Shown piece after piece: positions 21,318 to 33,542 of a DNA stretch of 64,000 bases. The translations under genes and the position numbers were made by a program. The stretch's first letter is position 1; every line of letters starts with the position of its first letter. The stretch lies in contig CM067360.1 of assembly GCA_034401795.1 (NCBI GenBank), forward strand, positions 119,861,609-119,925,608. The letters run 5' to 3'. Source of the stretch: Chaetoderma sp. LZ-2023a. Its lineage: Eukaryota > Mollusca > Caudofoveata > Chaetodermatida > Chaetodermatidae. The notes under the pieces are model-generated. The model saw only the letters and a list, made by a program, of their open reading frames with translations. It had not been told where the DNA came from and did not search any database.

Positions 21318-21674
21318 ACAATGGATGAACCCAGTTTCAGCTATGACCCCGCGTATCTCTAACTAAGCTTTACACACGCTGTGCGTGTGTTGGGTTCGAT
21401 CGATTCGTACACTCTCTGCATCTGTTTCCAAAAGAATATACAGGACAGCTGTTGAAATTGTTTTGAAACGAGTTTGACTGGATGCCGTTGAACATCAGCA
21501 CGACAAATTAGTTTCAAAATCTTCAACGGCAAGTGTATTAGATTAAAACGACATACAATTCGCAAAACGACGCCAGGCCCGTCATCAATTAAGCATTGGT
21601 GCCGAACGATTCTACATCACCTAGTTGATTATGATGTCATATGAGTGATGGATATATTGGACGGGTCCATTGTA
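21318..21674 (+). mobile_element. hairpin MITE, complete copy
   Basis: Left end CAATGGATGAACC (21,319) and right end GGACGGGTCCATTG (21,660-21,673) form short inverted termini. Inside are the family landmarks: a CCCGC..ATCTCTA.CTAAGC block, a GATCGATTCG block, TTTCCA, the hairpin core 21,449-21,528 and a GTTGATTATGATGTCATATG tail. No coding capacity. The transposase family is unknown. Confidence 0.65.
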
Positions 21675-22037
21675 CATCAGTCATTAACATATATAGCAAA
21701 GAGTTGTAGTGATATATCAGCAAGCGATGTAATGCGTAATGAATAATACGTGAAAACAGAAACAAGTGCTAATTACAAGAATTAGTTCTTTAAGAAAACC
21801 GACCCCGTTGATGTCCATCCTGATTGTCTTGGTTTAAACCTGATTTGTTTGTTCAGATGGAAGCACGATAAGACTTAGTGTCTTATGCCCGTGTCTCCGA
21901 TGCACATACAGATTATACAAAACTTGTTTTACAACAAAATGGCGGCAAATCATAATAGTTTAATTAATTGTAGTCTATTAGTGTGCATAAGTGTGTGGAT
22001 GTTGAGTGTGAGGTGGGGGAGAGTAGGAAGAAAGACC

Positions 22038-22045
<8 letters not shown>

Positions 22046-22075
<30 letters not shown>

Positions 22076-22110
22076 GAAAGGAGGGGAGAGAGGGTGAGAG
22101 ATTGAGAGAG
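22046..22110. repeat. GA-rich micro-satellite
   Basis: An uninterrupted (GA)n run at about 22,046-22,071 followed by a degenerate purine tract. Confidence 0.9.
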
Positions 22111-22249
22111 CGAGGAATAAGATCAAATGGAAGAATAGCAGAGGTGAGCTCTAGGCACTGCCTTCGCCCCGACATGTACGTGTTGCGCTGCTGTCCTTTT
22201 ACCTCTTAAACAATAAGTTCGCGAACGGGAAGCTACTGAAAGCGGTTGG

Positions 22250-24290
22250 TGTTAATTATGTATGACATAACATATTACAGATCAGTTTGTTCATTTCCAA
22301 GTCGGCAGTGTAAGTCCCGTATAGAAAGCTGGTTGACCGTAAGATTAGCAAGAGAAATATCGTTCAAGGCAAGCTGATTTTGGAAAACGACTCTTTGCTC
22401 GTTAAAAAGGGCACAATGTAAGAGGTAGTGGTTTGTAGATTCATCATTGTGCCCACAAGAACAACTGGCAGATTCCGACAGAAAGTTGTCTAATAGATGT
22501 CGGTTTAAAGAACTACAACCGTTTCAGAGCCTGCATAGCATTATGTTGGCAAACCTCGGGCATACGTAATACCACTCAGGGGGTTGTCGTATGGGTGGCA
22601 TAGCCTTGAGTTTGCTTTTACATTCTAGAAGAGTGACATAATCTCTCACTGGCACAGGAAGCATATTCCAGGCGCGGACGGTTGCTGGAGAAAAGGATCC
22701 ATGGAAGAGCTCAGTACGGCAGCGGAATAGAGTGAAGAAATTCGGGTGACGAATAGTGTAAGGATTTCGTGCTTGGGATAGTGTAGGAAGATGGTTGACC
22801 AGAACCTCACAGGTCATCCCGTTAATAATTAAAAATAGCATAGATAATCTATGAAATTCACGTCTACTTGACAAGGTTTCGATGCCTGTTTCTAAGTACA
22901 TGTCTTCAGTGCTCGCACTACGTGTCATTACACATACCGTTCTGAGAGCATCTTTTTTGGATGTCCTCTAACTGAATTACAAGATATTGTGGAATATTAT
23001 CCCACACAACATCTGCATATTCTAAAGATGGTCTAGTAAATGTTGTGTACATGGTCTCGAGACATTTACGGTCTAGAATATATTTTAGACCTTTAAGTAA
23101 GGAGAGTTTGTGTTGAGCGTGTGCTATGAGATTACGCACATGGTTAAGCCAATTCCCTTTGCTATTAAAGGTAATGTCGAGGTGCTTATGATCAGTTGAC
23201 GGTATAATTTCAGAATCTTTGAAATTGATTGAAAAGGATGTGGGCTCGACGCGGTTGAAAAAAAATAGAGATGTAATTTTTGTGGCAGTGTGTTCTTTTA
23301 GATCAGCTGACCTTACATATAGGCACGTGTCATCAACAAAAAGTCTAATATTGTGAATTGTATCGCTGGGCATGGCATTAATACAAACTAAGAATAACAA
23401 AGGACCAACCACAGAGCCTTGTGGCGCTCCAGCATGTACACGAAGTAGGGTGGAGTCATTGCCGTGTATAACTACTCGCTGGTATCGGTTTCCAAGATCA
23501 TTTTCGAACCATGTAAGTCGATTTCCACAGATACCAAAATTCCTAAGTTTCTGTAGGAGGCCGCGATGCCATACTCGATCAAAGGCTTTAGATATATGGA
23601 AGAATAGAAAGATTATTTCCTTTTGATCGTCAAGGGCTTGAGTAATAGCAGTGTAGATATCAAGCAGTTGATTTACTGTGGAATGTGATGGAAGAAAGCC
23701 AGACTGATATAGAGTCATATCGTGTCTAATATAGTTATAGATATGTTTAAAAACGGTTCTCTCCATAACTTTACTCAGACAACTCAACAGTGATATTGGT
23801 CGATAATTTGAACATAAGCTCTTGTCTCCTTTCTTGAACATAGAGGTTACATTAGCGAGTGTCCAAGAAGTGGGGAACGGCGCACTAGAAAGTGAGTAAT
23901 TAAAGAACTGCGCTAGTATTGGGACCACTACTTGTTGGCTCTCGAATACGAGTTTCCGACTTAATTTATCCGGGCCAACAGCTTTGGGCGTGTCCAGATT
24001 GGACAGTATATCGGAGATGTCAGTGTTTGATATTGTAATTGAGTGGAGAGTATTGGCCGTATACATAGATAGAGGAGGTAAGTTGGCATTAGCATCGTCA
24101 ATATTGGCGATGCTAGAGAAGTACCGGTTAAGGAGGCTTGCCTTTTCTAAAGAGTCATAAGAGACTGAGCCGTCATCGCGCTTCAGAGGCGGCATTTCGC
24201 TGCTAAAATTAGAGTTAGTATCACATAGGAACGTCTTGCATATTTTACACCACGCTTTAGACCCGGCTTGTCTTAATACAACAAACCACC
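22250..24290 (-). pseudogene. LINE (jockey/CR1-like) ORF2, 5'-truncated and interrupted
   Basis: Reverse transcriptase of a non-LTR retrotransposon. The sequence starts in the linker after the missing endonuclease (KAWCKICKTFL near 24,240) and continues with the RT motifs MFKKGDKSLCSNYRPISLLS, SGFLPSHSTVNQLL, FFHISKAFDRVWHRGLL, GAPQGSVVGPLLFL and LFVDDTCLY. The catalytic Asp of motif A reads His (residue 246 of the 471-codon frame); FVDD of motif C is intact. The frame changes near 22,920, and the thumb/C-terminal part follows to a TGA at 22,524. The same frame continues to about 22,260 with a CSCGHNDESTNHYLLHC zinc-like C-terminus. Stops and the motif A change make it inactive. No 3' tail or target duplication was identified. 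Confidence 0.85.
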
Positions 24291-24617
24291 TAATGCATAT
24301 ACATCTTGAGAATAAATACGTGCACACCATCATGCACGCATGTTCCCTACCAGCTACTCGACTACATATTTGTATTCACAATCACCGCTTAGGCTGAATG
24401 AGATGTATTATGCCATACGACTGTGCATGTAGAAAATCACAATTCCAGTAAGCACATGTATGGAAAGGCGGCAATCAGCTGGCGCTGGACATCACTGTCG
24501 TGCACGATTTTGGACGTTATTTTTCGAAATCCTCCATACATCCATGCGTACATCGTGACACTGGTGAGCCTTCGATCTCAAAGGAGATTGGTGGCTATCT
24601 TGGCCTCAATTCGGTTA

Positions 24618-24857
24618 TTAACCCTTTAATGACTAAATTTGTTGAAAAAATTAAAATATTAACTTATTGAATGGGCATTTGCAGGCCAAGAGAAAACTAT
24701 TTTTTGAAAATGTACCACTGGAATGGCTGGCTAGGTTATCGAGCCAGTCATTCGAGTAGTAAATTTCCAAGAATAGTCTTATCATGGCCTGCAAATGGCC
24801 ATTTACCATGGCCACTGCAGGGGCCGGTTTTGGCCGGTTTCGTCCTTAAATGGTTAA
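24618..24857. mobile_element. TTAA-flanked hairpin MITE (piggyBac-like)
   Basis: Starts TTAACCCTTTAATG and ends CCTTAAATGGTTAA, giving TTAA at both ends and about 13-bp imperfect inverted termini. The interior (24,676-24,803) is itself a long imperfect palindrome: CATTTGCAGGCCAAGAG...TGTACCACTGG...GGCTGGCT and its inverse. TTAA target sites and CCCTT termini are typical of piggyBac-type elements; no transposase is present. Confidence 0.6.
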
Positions 24858-25105
24858 TGTTGACATAGTATGGCTTTGTATTGCTCAGTTGTTTTCCATT
24901 AATTCGCGGGTGTCATCGCACCGTTCTCTTTTCTGGAATTTCTTCTCGGGCACATTCGATTCGATAGAATTTAGTCGCCTGCACATGCTGCAAAGTGTGT
25001 TATGAGTAGCATGTATATACATAATTCTTAACACTCTAATCTGTTGGAACAACTCAGTCCGATAAAACAAAGTAACTGCTCAATAGAGAAATCGGATCTG
25101 TCACT

Positions 25106-25480
25106 CAATGGACCGTTCCAGTTTTATTTATGCCCCGCCCATCTCTAGCTAAGCTCCACCTACGATTCACCCGTGTTGTGATCAATCGAGCCATGAACTC
25201 GCTCGCTATCAATTTCCAGAACACGTTATAGGTAAACTGTTGAACATTTTGAAACTAATTTGACTGAATGCTGTTACTGCCTATGACAGCAAGAAAGCGG
25301 TCAAATTAGTTTCGAAATAGTCAACATGTGTATTAAAGAGTAAAACCATGCAATTTGTACAGCAACGCTTAGGCCGTCAACGCGTAAGCCGATTATGACG
25401 TCGCCCTACAAGTTACGTCGTTGATTATGACGTTATATATTGGATGCTATGATGGATGGATCAAATGGGTAACTGGATCT
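25106..25480 (+). mobile_element. hairpin MITE copy
   Basis: The left terminus CAATGGACCGTTCCAG stands at 25,107, followed by GCCCCGCCCATCTCTAGCTAAGC and the GATCAATCGA block. The hairpin core is 25,239-25,326. The right end is worn; a GTTGATTATGACG tail lies near 25,420. Confidence 0.6.
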
Positions 25481-25888
25481 GATGCTGTAATCAAACACAT
25501 CGCACATCGCACAGTAGCTGACATAATCATCGAAGTTACGGCACTCCGTCACGAAAATCGATAGACATCCATGTGGATCGCCAACGTTGACTTTTAAAAG
25601 CTTGAAAGAAAGAACCCAATGGCATGGTAGTCTACGAATAACTCCATTTGGCGCCAGCACGTGCGCCGTATGTTTGTACCAGCAGTACCTTGTTCAGGCG
25701 GGCGCCTATTTCATAATTATCTTACCTTGTCATAAAACTGTTCTCTTTGATAACGGGAGTGTTTATAGGCTACATAACGTGTACAAGTAGAATACGGCAA
25801 TGCAGTATGGTGCACGTGTACACATATTCGTGCGCACATAGCCCTATATACAAAAGGCAATAGACGCATTGCGCGAAATTTATTCAGA

Positions 25889-26318
25889 CAATGGAGGAAT
25901 CAAGTTTTATCTATAGCCCGCCTATCTCTAGCTAAGGCCCGCCCACTCAGTGGCCACACATGTTGGGATCGATTGATCCCTGAACGGAGATTATGACTAT
26001 CAATTTCCAGAAAACTATACGCGAAAGCTGTTGAATATTTTGAAACCAATTTGACTGGGTGTTGTCGCTGCCAATGTCAGCAACAACGCCCAATCAGATT
26101 AATTTAAGAATATTCAACAGCATTTTTAATAAATAGTAAAGACATACAATTTGTAAAAAGCACGCTTTGTGCGTCGACAATTATGCCTTTATGACGAACT
26201 TAACTACACCATCAACTACACCATGCATGGCGTAATTGATTATGAGGTAACCATACACGCCACATAGTTGATTATGACGTCATATGATTAATGGATACAC
26301 TGGAATCGTCCATGTTTC
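25889..26318 (+). mobile_element. hairpin MITE copy
   Basis: CAATGGAGGAATCAAG at 25,890, GCCCGCCTATCTCTAGCTAAGG, TGGGATCGATTGATCC, hairpin core 26,029-26,124, then ATTGATTATGA and GTTGATTATGACGTCATATG. The right end GGAATCGTCCATG is near 26,303. The core arms have several mismatches. Confidence 0.6.
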
Positions 26319-26583
26319 TAAATAGTCAACGTGTCGAGATAATCCATCAACGATAAAATATTAGATTGACGGATTTCCCTCCCTTTCAGACACGATTCTT
26401 CTTAAAACACAATATCAGGTTTTTCTCTCCGCAATTCTATACGCGCATAAATCGATTACGCGTGATTATCCTTCCGCACCAGAAATTGGATATTTACCAT
26501 GGAATAAAACAGCGGTCTTGTGGGACGTTTTAAAATCTATTCCAACAGGTCAGATCGTATTAACTCTTTTAACCTGCGATGCA

Positions 26584-26798
26584 TATATATATATATATAT
26601 ATATATATACTTGAATATTTTGAAATTAATCTAACTGGGAGCTGCTGCTGCTGCTGTTGTCCCTGGGAGCAACAGTTTCCTGCCAAACGAGTTTCAAAAT
26701 TCATCCCGTCATTGATTATTCCGCCATCATACATGTCGCATAGTTGATTATGACGTAATTTGATTGATGGATAAACCCGAACGGTCCATTGCCCTTAT
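26584..26798 (+). mobile_element. partial hairpin MITE with (AT)n insertion
   Basis: A run of (AT)n (26,582-26,610) stands just before the hairpin core 26,611-26,701, whose loop has expanded to GCTGCTGCTGCTG. The tail GTTGATTATGACG and right terminus CCCGAACGGTCCATTG (ending 26,794) are intact; the left half is lost. Confidence 0.6.
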
Positions 26799-26984
26799 TC
26801 CCCAGGGCCTGTGGTTGCCATTTAAAATGCAGCGCAACCTGAAACGACGTGACTTAGTGTTGTCCCTCATCTATGTCTTGAGTAGGGCCTATTCGTCCTG
26901 TGGTCGCACAATCTCAATGTAAATCACACGCGTCGCCATGGCGTCGCCGATGTATAATCAAGATCAACTTATGCCCGCTGTAAA

Positions 26985-27012
26985 GGTCATTCCACACACA
27001 CACACACACACC
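26985..27012. repeat. CA micro-satellite
   Basis: Short (CA)n tract of about 11 repeats. Confidence 0.85.
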
Positions 27013-27257
27013 CTAGTCCGGCTTTAGCGCACCACTGTCACACTGACTGATACAGCAAGAGAAATGTGTATGCGTCTGACAGACGTATACGATAGGACAG
27101 GTGACACGGGATCAGACATAGGTGACCTGACGAAACACGACACTGCCAAGACTACGCGATGGATCGATGCGACGTAACATGTTTTCAGACATAATACCAT
27201 AAGCGTAGGTCGCACAATACATGCGACGGACTCCACAAAACAGCACTTATACCATAG

Positions 27258-27690
27258 GCAGTAACAGCAATCGGTAATTAATTTCCAAAAATATCCAACA
27301 GCTTACCCGTATAGTGTTCTGGAAATTGAGATTCCGAGAGTTCATGGATCTATTGATCCCAGGACAGTCAGAACGTTGATGAAGCTTAGCTAGAGATGGG
27401 TGGGGCAAAGCTAAAACTAGATTCTTCAATTGATGCCGAACTAAGCGCTGCTGTACGTATTGTATTTCTTTACTATTGAATACACATTCTGTTGATAGAC
27501 AGCAAAAGCTTTCAATCAAATTAGTTTCGAATTATTCAACAAATTAGCTCTATAGTGTTCTGGCAATTAAGATTCGGAGAGTGCAGGGATCGATCAATCC
27601 AAAACACGGACACCGCGTGTGTGGTGCTTAGCTAGAGATGGGCTGGACATGGCTAAGACGAGATGTGTCCATTGTGCTGGCACCGCGTTA
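27258..27690 (-). mobile_element. two partial hairpin MITE copies, inverted
   Basis: Read on the minus strand, 27,290-27,415 and 27,540-27,685 each show the CTCTAGCTAAGC block and the GATC-rich block. The outer copy ends in the terminus GCACAATGGACA (27,673-27,684). A half hairpin core with TTTCAATCAAATTAGTTTCG is at 27,510-27,546. The two pieces are about 250 bp apart and look like a partial tandem copy. Confidence 0.5.
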
Positions 27691-28167
27691 CTGTAGCGGA
27701 AGGGCCGTTCAGATTAAAGTCGCGCCTCTGTTATAAGGTAGTCAAACTCTTCGAATTCCTTGACTTTTTCTAAAAGTGGATGTGCCCAGAACATTCTGTT
27801 AAGCATTCAAACTGGTAGCGAATATATCTTCATCTTCAGAGTTAGAGGTATTACTGTATGTCTACCATAACAACTTGTTTACTTCTCCGTGTTTACCATG
27901 CAGCTTATTAGTTTATGTCATTGCTTTTGTCGCGTTGCGCTTGCCTTGTTTGTCACCAAATTAAAAATGTGTCATGGCGCATCGCTCAGAATGCCACGCG
28001 GGTAGGACGTCGTGTATGTCTGACGAAACCAATGAGATAAACTAAGCATAGTGACCTCTGCATGGCAATTTAACGGTTATTGCACACATAACGAGTTTGA
28101 AAGGGTGTTATACTCGTAAGAGGATGCTCATGGTACATACAATTTTCAAAAAATAAAAGTGATGGAT
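27691..28167. other. no gene recognised
   Basis: I see no coding family, clear repeat or RNA gene in this stretch. Confidence 0.4.
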
Positions 28168-28400
28168 TAACCCTTTAACCCTCGAACTTGTTAAAGAAAA
28201 TTCACAATTTATCCTGGAAAATGTTGATTTGTATACCACAGGAAGACGATTTTTTTTAATTTCAAAAAATACTATTATCTTGGTCTCCAACCTTATCCGA
28301 GAGGTGCGACTTGACCTGGAACTGTTCAAAGACTATTTTAGACCATGTCAGAACAATTTGGTTAGGTTCATGACCGTAGTAATCTCGCTATCATGAAACA
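28168..28400. mobile_element. TTAA-type MITE, diverged left part
   Basis: TTAACCCTTTAACCC at about 28,169 followed by GAACTTGTTAAAGAAAATT resembles the left part of the copy at 24,618. The palindromic interior is only weakly preserved, and the right end is not identified. Confidence 0.4.
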
Positions 28401-28960
28401 GATCTGGAGCGGCTAGTGTAGCTCGTGGGGGTACGCGCTGGTCCGCCATGTTGCTCCGCTCCATTGCACCACACGTACAGGATGCGTGGGAGGGCTGGTT
28501 AGCTGCAGTTCTCGGGGTTGCGGATCCAGTGTCGTGACTCTCTGGAAGGTACAAAGACCGGCTTCTGGAGCCGGTGGAATGATAACATTCCAGCGGGGCC
28601 GTGCGACCATTGCCGCCGAGATTGAACCTCACGGTCCCATCCCAACTGTTGGTTTCACCGCTATGACAGTCCACAAACTAATTAAAAAGTCAGGACATAG
28701 TAATAATTAAAAATAACTACACACACAATGGTACTTGTTTGCTAGTAAATGAGCAAGATTATACAGTATCGGTGTCTTGTCTCCATTGGCTCGCTGGACG
28801 TACCTCACAGAATCGTAAATCCAGCGATGTATCCCCGTAAGGGAGCATCCTAACGCGGCTACTTAAACAGTTTAATATAAAGCAATTAAACCCCCTAACA
28901 CACACAAAATAATATTGTTGCGAGAGGAAAGTGCCTCGCACGGGGCTCCGTCACAGAAAA

Positions 28961-29164
28961 ATGCCTTCAACGCCGAATCAGAGGAAAAGAGCTGACAAAA
29001 AGGTTCACTCTTTTGTTCAAACAAAATGTTCTGTGCAGTGGGTCAATCCTAGTGAGATTATAATTAATGTAATGCACGCTGGTTTACGTGGCGACCGGTC
29101 GGATGACTTCCGAAGAATTCATAGGTCACCGTCTTATGTAGGTCCAAAGATGCTGGATTGGTAG
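28961..29164 (+). CDS. antisense ORF inside LTR B, 67 aa
   Basis: ATG at 28,961 (MPSTPNQRKRADKK) and TAG at 29,162-29,164. A basic N-terminus is followed by SFVQTKC, PSEIIINVMHAG and RRIHRSPSYVGPKML. The last blocks align with the LTR A copy at 34,651-34,983 (FQTKM, TSEIMTIG, SSPSYLIPNML). Type B copies lack an ATG-led signal-peptide frame. It lies antisense to the solo LTR. The function is unknown, and comparison with the copy at 51,886 shows mostly amino-acid-changing differences, so coding status is uncertain. Confidence 0.4.
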   Translation: MPSTPNQRKRADKKVHSFVQTKCSVQWVNPSEIIINVMHAGLRGDRSDDFRRIHRSPSYVGPKMLDW

Positions 29165-29654
29165 TCACCGCTTTTATTTATCCAGGCATTCTGCTAAATT
29201 CGAACCTACCATATGGTTGTTAGATATGCTTCTACGCTTTGGCTGGAAGTGGCAGGGATTCCTACTTCTCCTTTTGACACATATTTCCAACTGGCGAAGA
29301 TGCCCGGCTTCCCGAAGGTCCGCATGGCATCTTCCGCAGAAAGACAGCATGCAGACATGTTACGGAGTGACAGCTCCTGAATCATATGACGATCCGGTCG
29401 CGCATCGCACCGAATCCACATATGACATCACTAGGACTCTAAGACTGCACCCAATCACCATACAGAGTTGGATGGAGATCAGCGTCTCGTCCGTCACCCG
29501 TGTGTTACAGAACTAACATTTTACCAATATTGTCATTAGGGTTATGTTCCAGAATGCCAAGAGATGCACTGCAGGCCGGGTTTACACAATATAATTTCTT
29601 TGCACAGTGATTCCTTGGCAGGGTATCTACAGTAACTGCTATCCGAAGATACAG

Positions 29655-29670
29655 AGTGGGGGGGGGGGTG
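29655..29670. repeat. poly-G run in LTR B
   Basis: A run of about 10 G. The homologous place in the LTR of element 3 (52,681-52,695) also has a long G run, so it is part of the LTR and expands and contracts. Confidence 0.8.
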
Positions 29671-31122
29671 TATGCGAAATCGATACTTTAGTTTTCACCG
29701 CTCGGAAATCCCAATAGTTTCCCAGAGTCGGATCTTGCCAACGTGTCGATTGGGAGTCCAGACAAGTATTATAAAGCCTTGCGGCTGGAGGAGCGTTAAA
29801 GGAGACAATCCCTCATCATCATAAGAGACCCTACGGTAATTGGCCAATTTATATCATCTAGCCAGTGTGCAATGTTACATATCCGCAACAGCCGGAAAAG
29901 AGGTGTACACAATGTGTCTCTTATGGAGAGATTGTCCCTAACTACGTTAAACCTATCCTATCGAGCTAGAATAGCCAGCTTTAGTTGGGCACATGTCAGG
30001 CGCGAGCAATGTGAACATGATCAGTGACTTCAGTGTACAATTGATGCTGGGGGAAATAGTGATGCATATATAAAATTGCTGTATAGTATAGCATGGCATA
30101 CTGAGTTTTTATATAAACAAAACAAAATAACTAGGATGGCTACTTGCCATATACATAAATAACTAGTCCAGTGCTAACATGTTGTCAGGTCATAGGACCT
30201 TGCTGTGCTTGTTAGTTGTTAGCCCACAGAAATAACGATAATATGTACAGTATGAAACAGAACATATACAAATGCAGTCTCACGACCGGGAAGGAACCTA
30301 TTAGTCATTAGTACCTATTACGGAATTAATAAATAGTGCAATAGTATAGTTACTTGAGTACCTATTGGTCATCGGTATGGTAAGAGTCCTTAAATCACTG
30401 TTGGTGATGTGCTACAGATGTGGCACGAGGTGGCATGATTCCGAAGTTGCTGGGAAGATTTCTGCAGACAGACTGTTGATGCGGCTCACTCCCAAGATGG
30501 TGAAGAAGAACAGCTGTAGAGAGATGTCCATTAGATAGTCAGAATAACTAATACATGACTTTACACGGTAAATTATAAAGTGTCTGTCTGGCGATGGTAG
30601 CTTGAAAGTTGCCTGTAACAAGGAGGCTAAAGTGGTAATTAAATGGTGCATGTACATAACTGGGTACACCATGCGGGATACAGCGCATAGCTCATGAAGT
30701 GTACCGAAGTGTGGCCTAAAAGGCAGTTAAACACACGGCATGCCGCACTGAAGTGTGATGCCACTTTTCAGCATGGTCCGGAAGATCCAGCGAGTTAACC
30801 ACCAAGAATCACAGCGGGTCAACATCCTGTAGAATTTACATCAGGGCCGAAATGCACATCTGCAGGAAAGCTCCCCTGTGAGTTGTTCTGGATAGGGATT
30901 CCTTCTTATTTATTTTGTTGCCATCGGACGGCCATATGAGGGCTTACAAAAACTTGTTGTTGCAGATAAAATGTTGCTCACCGGCACAGGAGATCTGAAT
31001 TCCGATAGGCGGTGTAGGATATCACGGTCAGTAAGCAGTTAGCCCACGTCTAGGACTGCGCCGGTACAGCAGCTTTGCTGTCGGCTGTTCCTCACTGAAG
31101 CGCTCCTGATTCTTGATTGTTC

Positions 31123-31149
31123 GCTCCTTTTATACTACTCATGACGCCA
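31123..31149 (-). promoter_or_regulatory. LTR B promoter, solo copy
   Basis: Minus strand TATAAAAGGAGC with an imperfect CRE (TGGCGTCA) upstream. The other type B copy has the perfect TGACGTCA. Confidence 0.65.
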
Positions 31150-31647
31150 GAGGCAGGATACCCCAGCCAAGCAGTGGGGGAGCAGTAGCCAATCAACCCG
31201 CAGCTAGAAAGTGTGACGTGGTGATCACGTGATCGGCGCAGTCCCCATTCACTTAATACATATACGCGATTACGACGTTCAAGCAATATTTTGAAAATAA
31301 TGTCAGTGAGGCATTTAGCGATAACACGTCCATTTCTGGTCCGATTTAAAAATAAAATAAACAGTTTTGAGATCCTCGTTTCATTCTGCTACTGATCCGT
31401 GCCAAGAACGACGAGACTGGAGTGATTTGAAGAAATCTCAAGTACCAACTCGGTGCATTTTAAGTATACACTCTCTTCCAATACTGACACATGTTGCCAG
31501 GGAAGCTCTGATGCACGCACATGCGCTACACGTTCTTACGGACTTAGCCATTTCAAAGAAACCTCTCTCATACGGCGCTATACACACATGCTCCCCTACC
31601 CAGGGGGCGTGTTTGTAACGTACCTGGAGCGGTCGATCCACGCTACA

Positions 31648-31766
31648 GCACCCCCTCCTAGTTTGAGACCCAAAACAAACGATAACGCATCACGGATCGA
31701 GAGCATATGAGCATGCTAGGTGAGAATTATAGACTTCTCGAGTAGGTGCATAGCCGAGAGGAGTAG
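31648..31766. other. short spacer between two LTRs
   Basis: 119 bp between the solo LTR B and the 5' LTR A of element 2. The two LTRs stand 5' end to 5' end, so their promoters face away from each other. Confidence 0.6.
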
Positions 31767-32263
31767 TGTAGTTCGGATCGACCAGTCGGGTAATGGTCGC
31801 ACCAGCTAAGCTGAGTACGCGCCGCCCATCTAGGATTCGTTTCATGAACACGCCCCTCTGGGTAGAGCTATACACGTATATAGGCCTATGGGAGAGAGAG
31901 GTTGTCGAAAAATGACTAACTTAGTTAAAACGCATTATGCGCATGCGCGCGCCGGGACGCTGTTTCTATGGAGCGCATAGTTGTGACCTAGATAGGGTGG
32001 CACTTTTAGTATACCAAGCTGGTACTCTATAATCCTTATTGATTTTCTGTTCCAGTTAAATCTGGAATTAATTCGATGGGCTTTCCACATCTGTAAACCA
32101 TTTCAAAATCGGTTAGGAAATGGCTGAGTTATCCAGGAAAAATTCATTGATTATCTTCAAAATATTGCCGTGACATCATAACCACATGGACGTAAAGCTT
32201 CTAGAATTAGCTGTGCGCCGATTGGCTTTTGCTCGAACGATGATTGGATGAATCATGCGCCTG

Positions 32264-32290
32264 TGACGTCATGGAGAGTATAACTCGAGA
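32264..32290 (+). promoter_or_regulatory. LTR promoter of element 2, degraded TATA
   Basis: TGACGTCA is intact, but the TATA position reads TATAACTCGAG instead of TATAAAAGGAG found in the 3' LTR at 46,266. Confidence 0.6.
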
Positions 32291-32862
32291 AGCGATCCGG
32301 TGATCAAGAGCATACTCGGCCAGGGGCCGAACAGGTTGGAGCTGGACCAACTACTATTAAGCGCGATGCACGTCTTCTTTCGCTATGTGTCGGGTTTTTA
32401 TCCCGTAGCATGCAGTTCTCCAACCCACCACACTAAAACTATTTTGTAACTCCCCATCTGCGGGAGTAATTTGGAACTTTTGATAATCGTTCACGAATAA
32501 TCTACATTCGGAACACACACTTGCGGTGAGGCCTTTGCAGCCTGAATATGTAAGTCTACAGATGTAGAGGCAGGATGTTCTTTGATGGATGACTCGCCGG
32601 ATCTGCCGGCCACCCCTAAAAGTGGTATTTCAATCGTTGCCGCACTTACATCATGTCGGTTCTTTCGACTTTCGACTGCAGCAAGTAAACTCTACCCGGT
32701 GTGTCTTTAGAGCTGGTTGACTTACCCAGTACCATGAAGCTTTGTATCTTCATTTGCCTCTGACAAACCCCGCTTATGACGGGTTATTTACACCCTCCAT
32801 CCATGCCATCAGTGTATGGGAACTTTCTTCACCACATAGTACTATCGTATCTTTTACTGACT

Positions 32863-33086
32863 GCTCGTTAGACATTCTATTAGGTTTATAATGCTGAGTG
32901 ATATCATTCCCCCGCCATGAACGTTCTTGCGGGAATCTTGTTTGCGGACAACAGCTCACGGGAACCAACCTGCTTGCTCGTTAGACATTCTATTAGGTTT
33001 ATAATGCTGAGTGATATCATTCCCCCGCCATGAATGTTCTTGCGGGAATCTTGATTGCAGACAACAGCTCACGGGAACCAACCTGC
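32863..33086. repeat. 112-bp tandem duplication within LTR A
   Basis: Two adjacent copies (32,863-32,974 and 32,975-33,086), each starting GCTCGTTAGACATTC and ending in GGGAACCAACCTGC, differing at only a few positions. The 3' LTR of the same element lacks this block. Confidence 0.85.
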
Positions 33087-33411
33087 GGGAACCAGCTGGC
33101 AGGAACTGTCCAGCTTCCGGAGAGCGCATCATATTACGTCGACTACGGATTGACGTGCCGACTTCAGTGACACAGTAGCCTGACTTAGGAATGACTACCA
33201 AGTACGCAGGTAACTATACTTCACCGTTTAATTATTTCTCTATACACGTTTTGTTAATTATATCGTATCCGTAAAAACGGTCCCGATGACCAAAAGGAAG
33301 TGTAACGGTCTTAGGACCGATAGTTATAATTTCTGTATGTGTAAATAATTATTATTATTTTCCTCAATGTGCTGCTAACCGTACTACAGTAGGTTCGTTA
33401 ACCTGTATTAA

Positions 33412-33542
<131 letters not shown>

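Larger units (their letters stand above)
28417..31647 (-). repeat. solo LTR (type B), 3,231 bp
   Basis: On the minus strand it starts TGTAGCG (31,647) and ends GCTACA (28,417), the same ends as the LTR of element 3 (51,349-54,730), with which it aligns over its whole length. No primer binding site or gag lies next to either end, so it is a solo LTR. No target-site duplication is obvious. It has the promoter at 31,123-31,149 and the antisense ORF at 28,961-29,164. Confidence 0.85.

Noticed and set aside
23372-23626. Plus-strand frame inside the LINE
   Set aside because: Antisense shadow of the reverse transcriptase.
30412-30672. Similar sense-strand frames in both type B LTRs (also 53,421-53,654)
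   Set aside because: The two copies are simply similar DNA. More differences change the amino acid than not, there is no counterpart in LTR A, and the ends differ.
28410-31655. Target-site duplication of the solo LTR
   Set aside because: The bases next to the two ends (GCTAG and GCACC) do not match.
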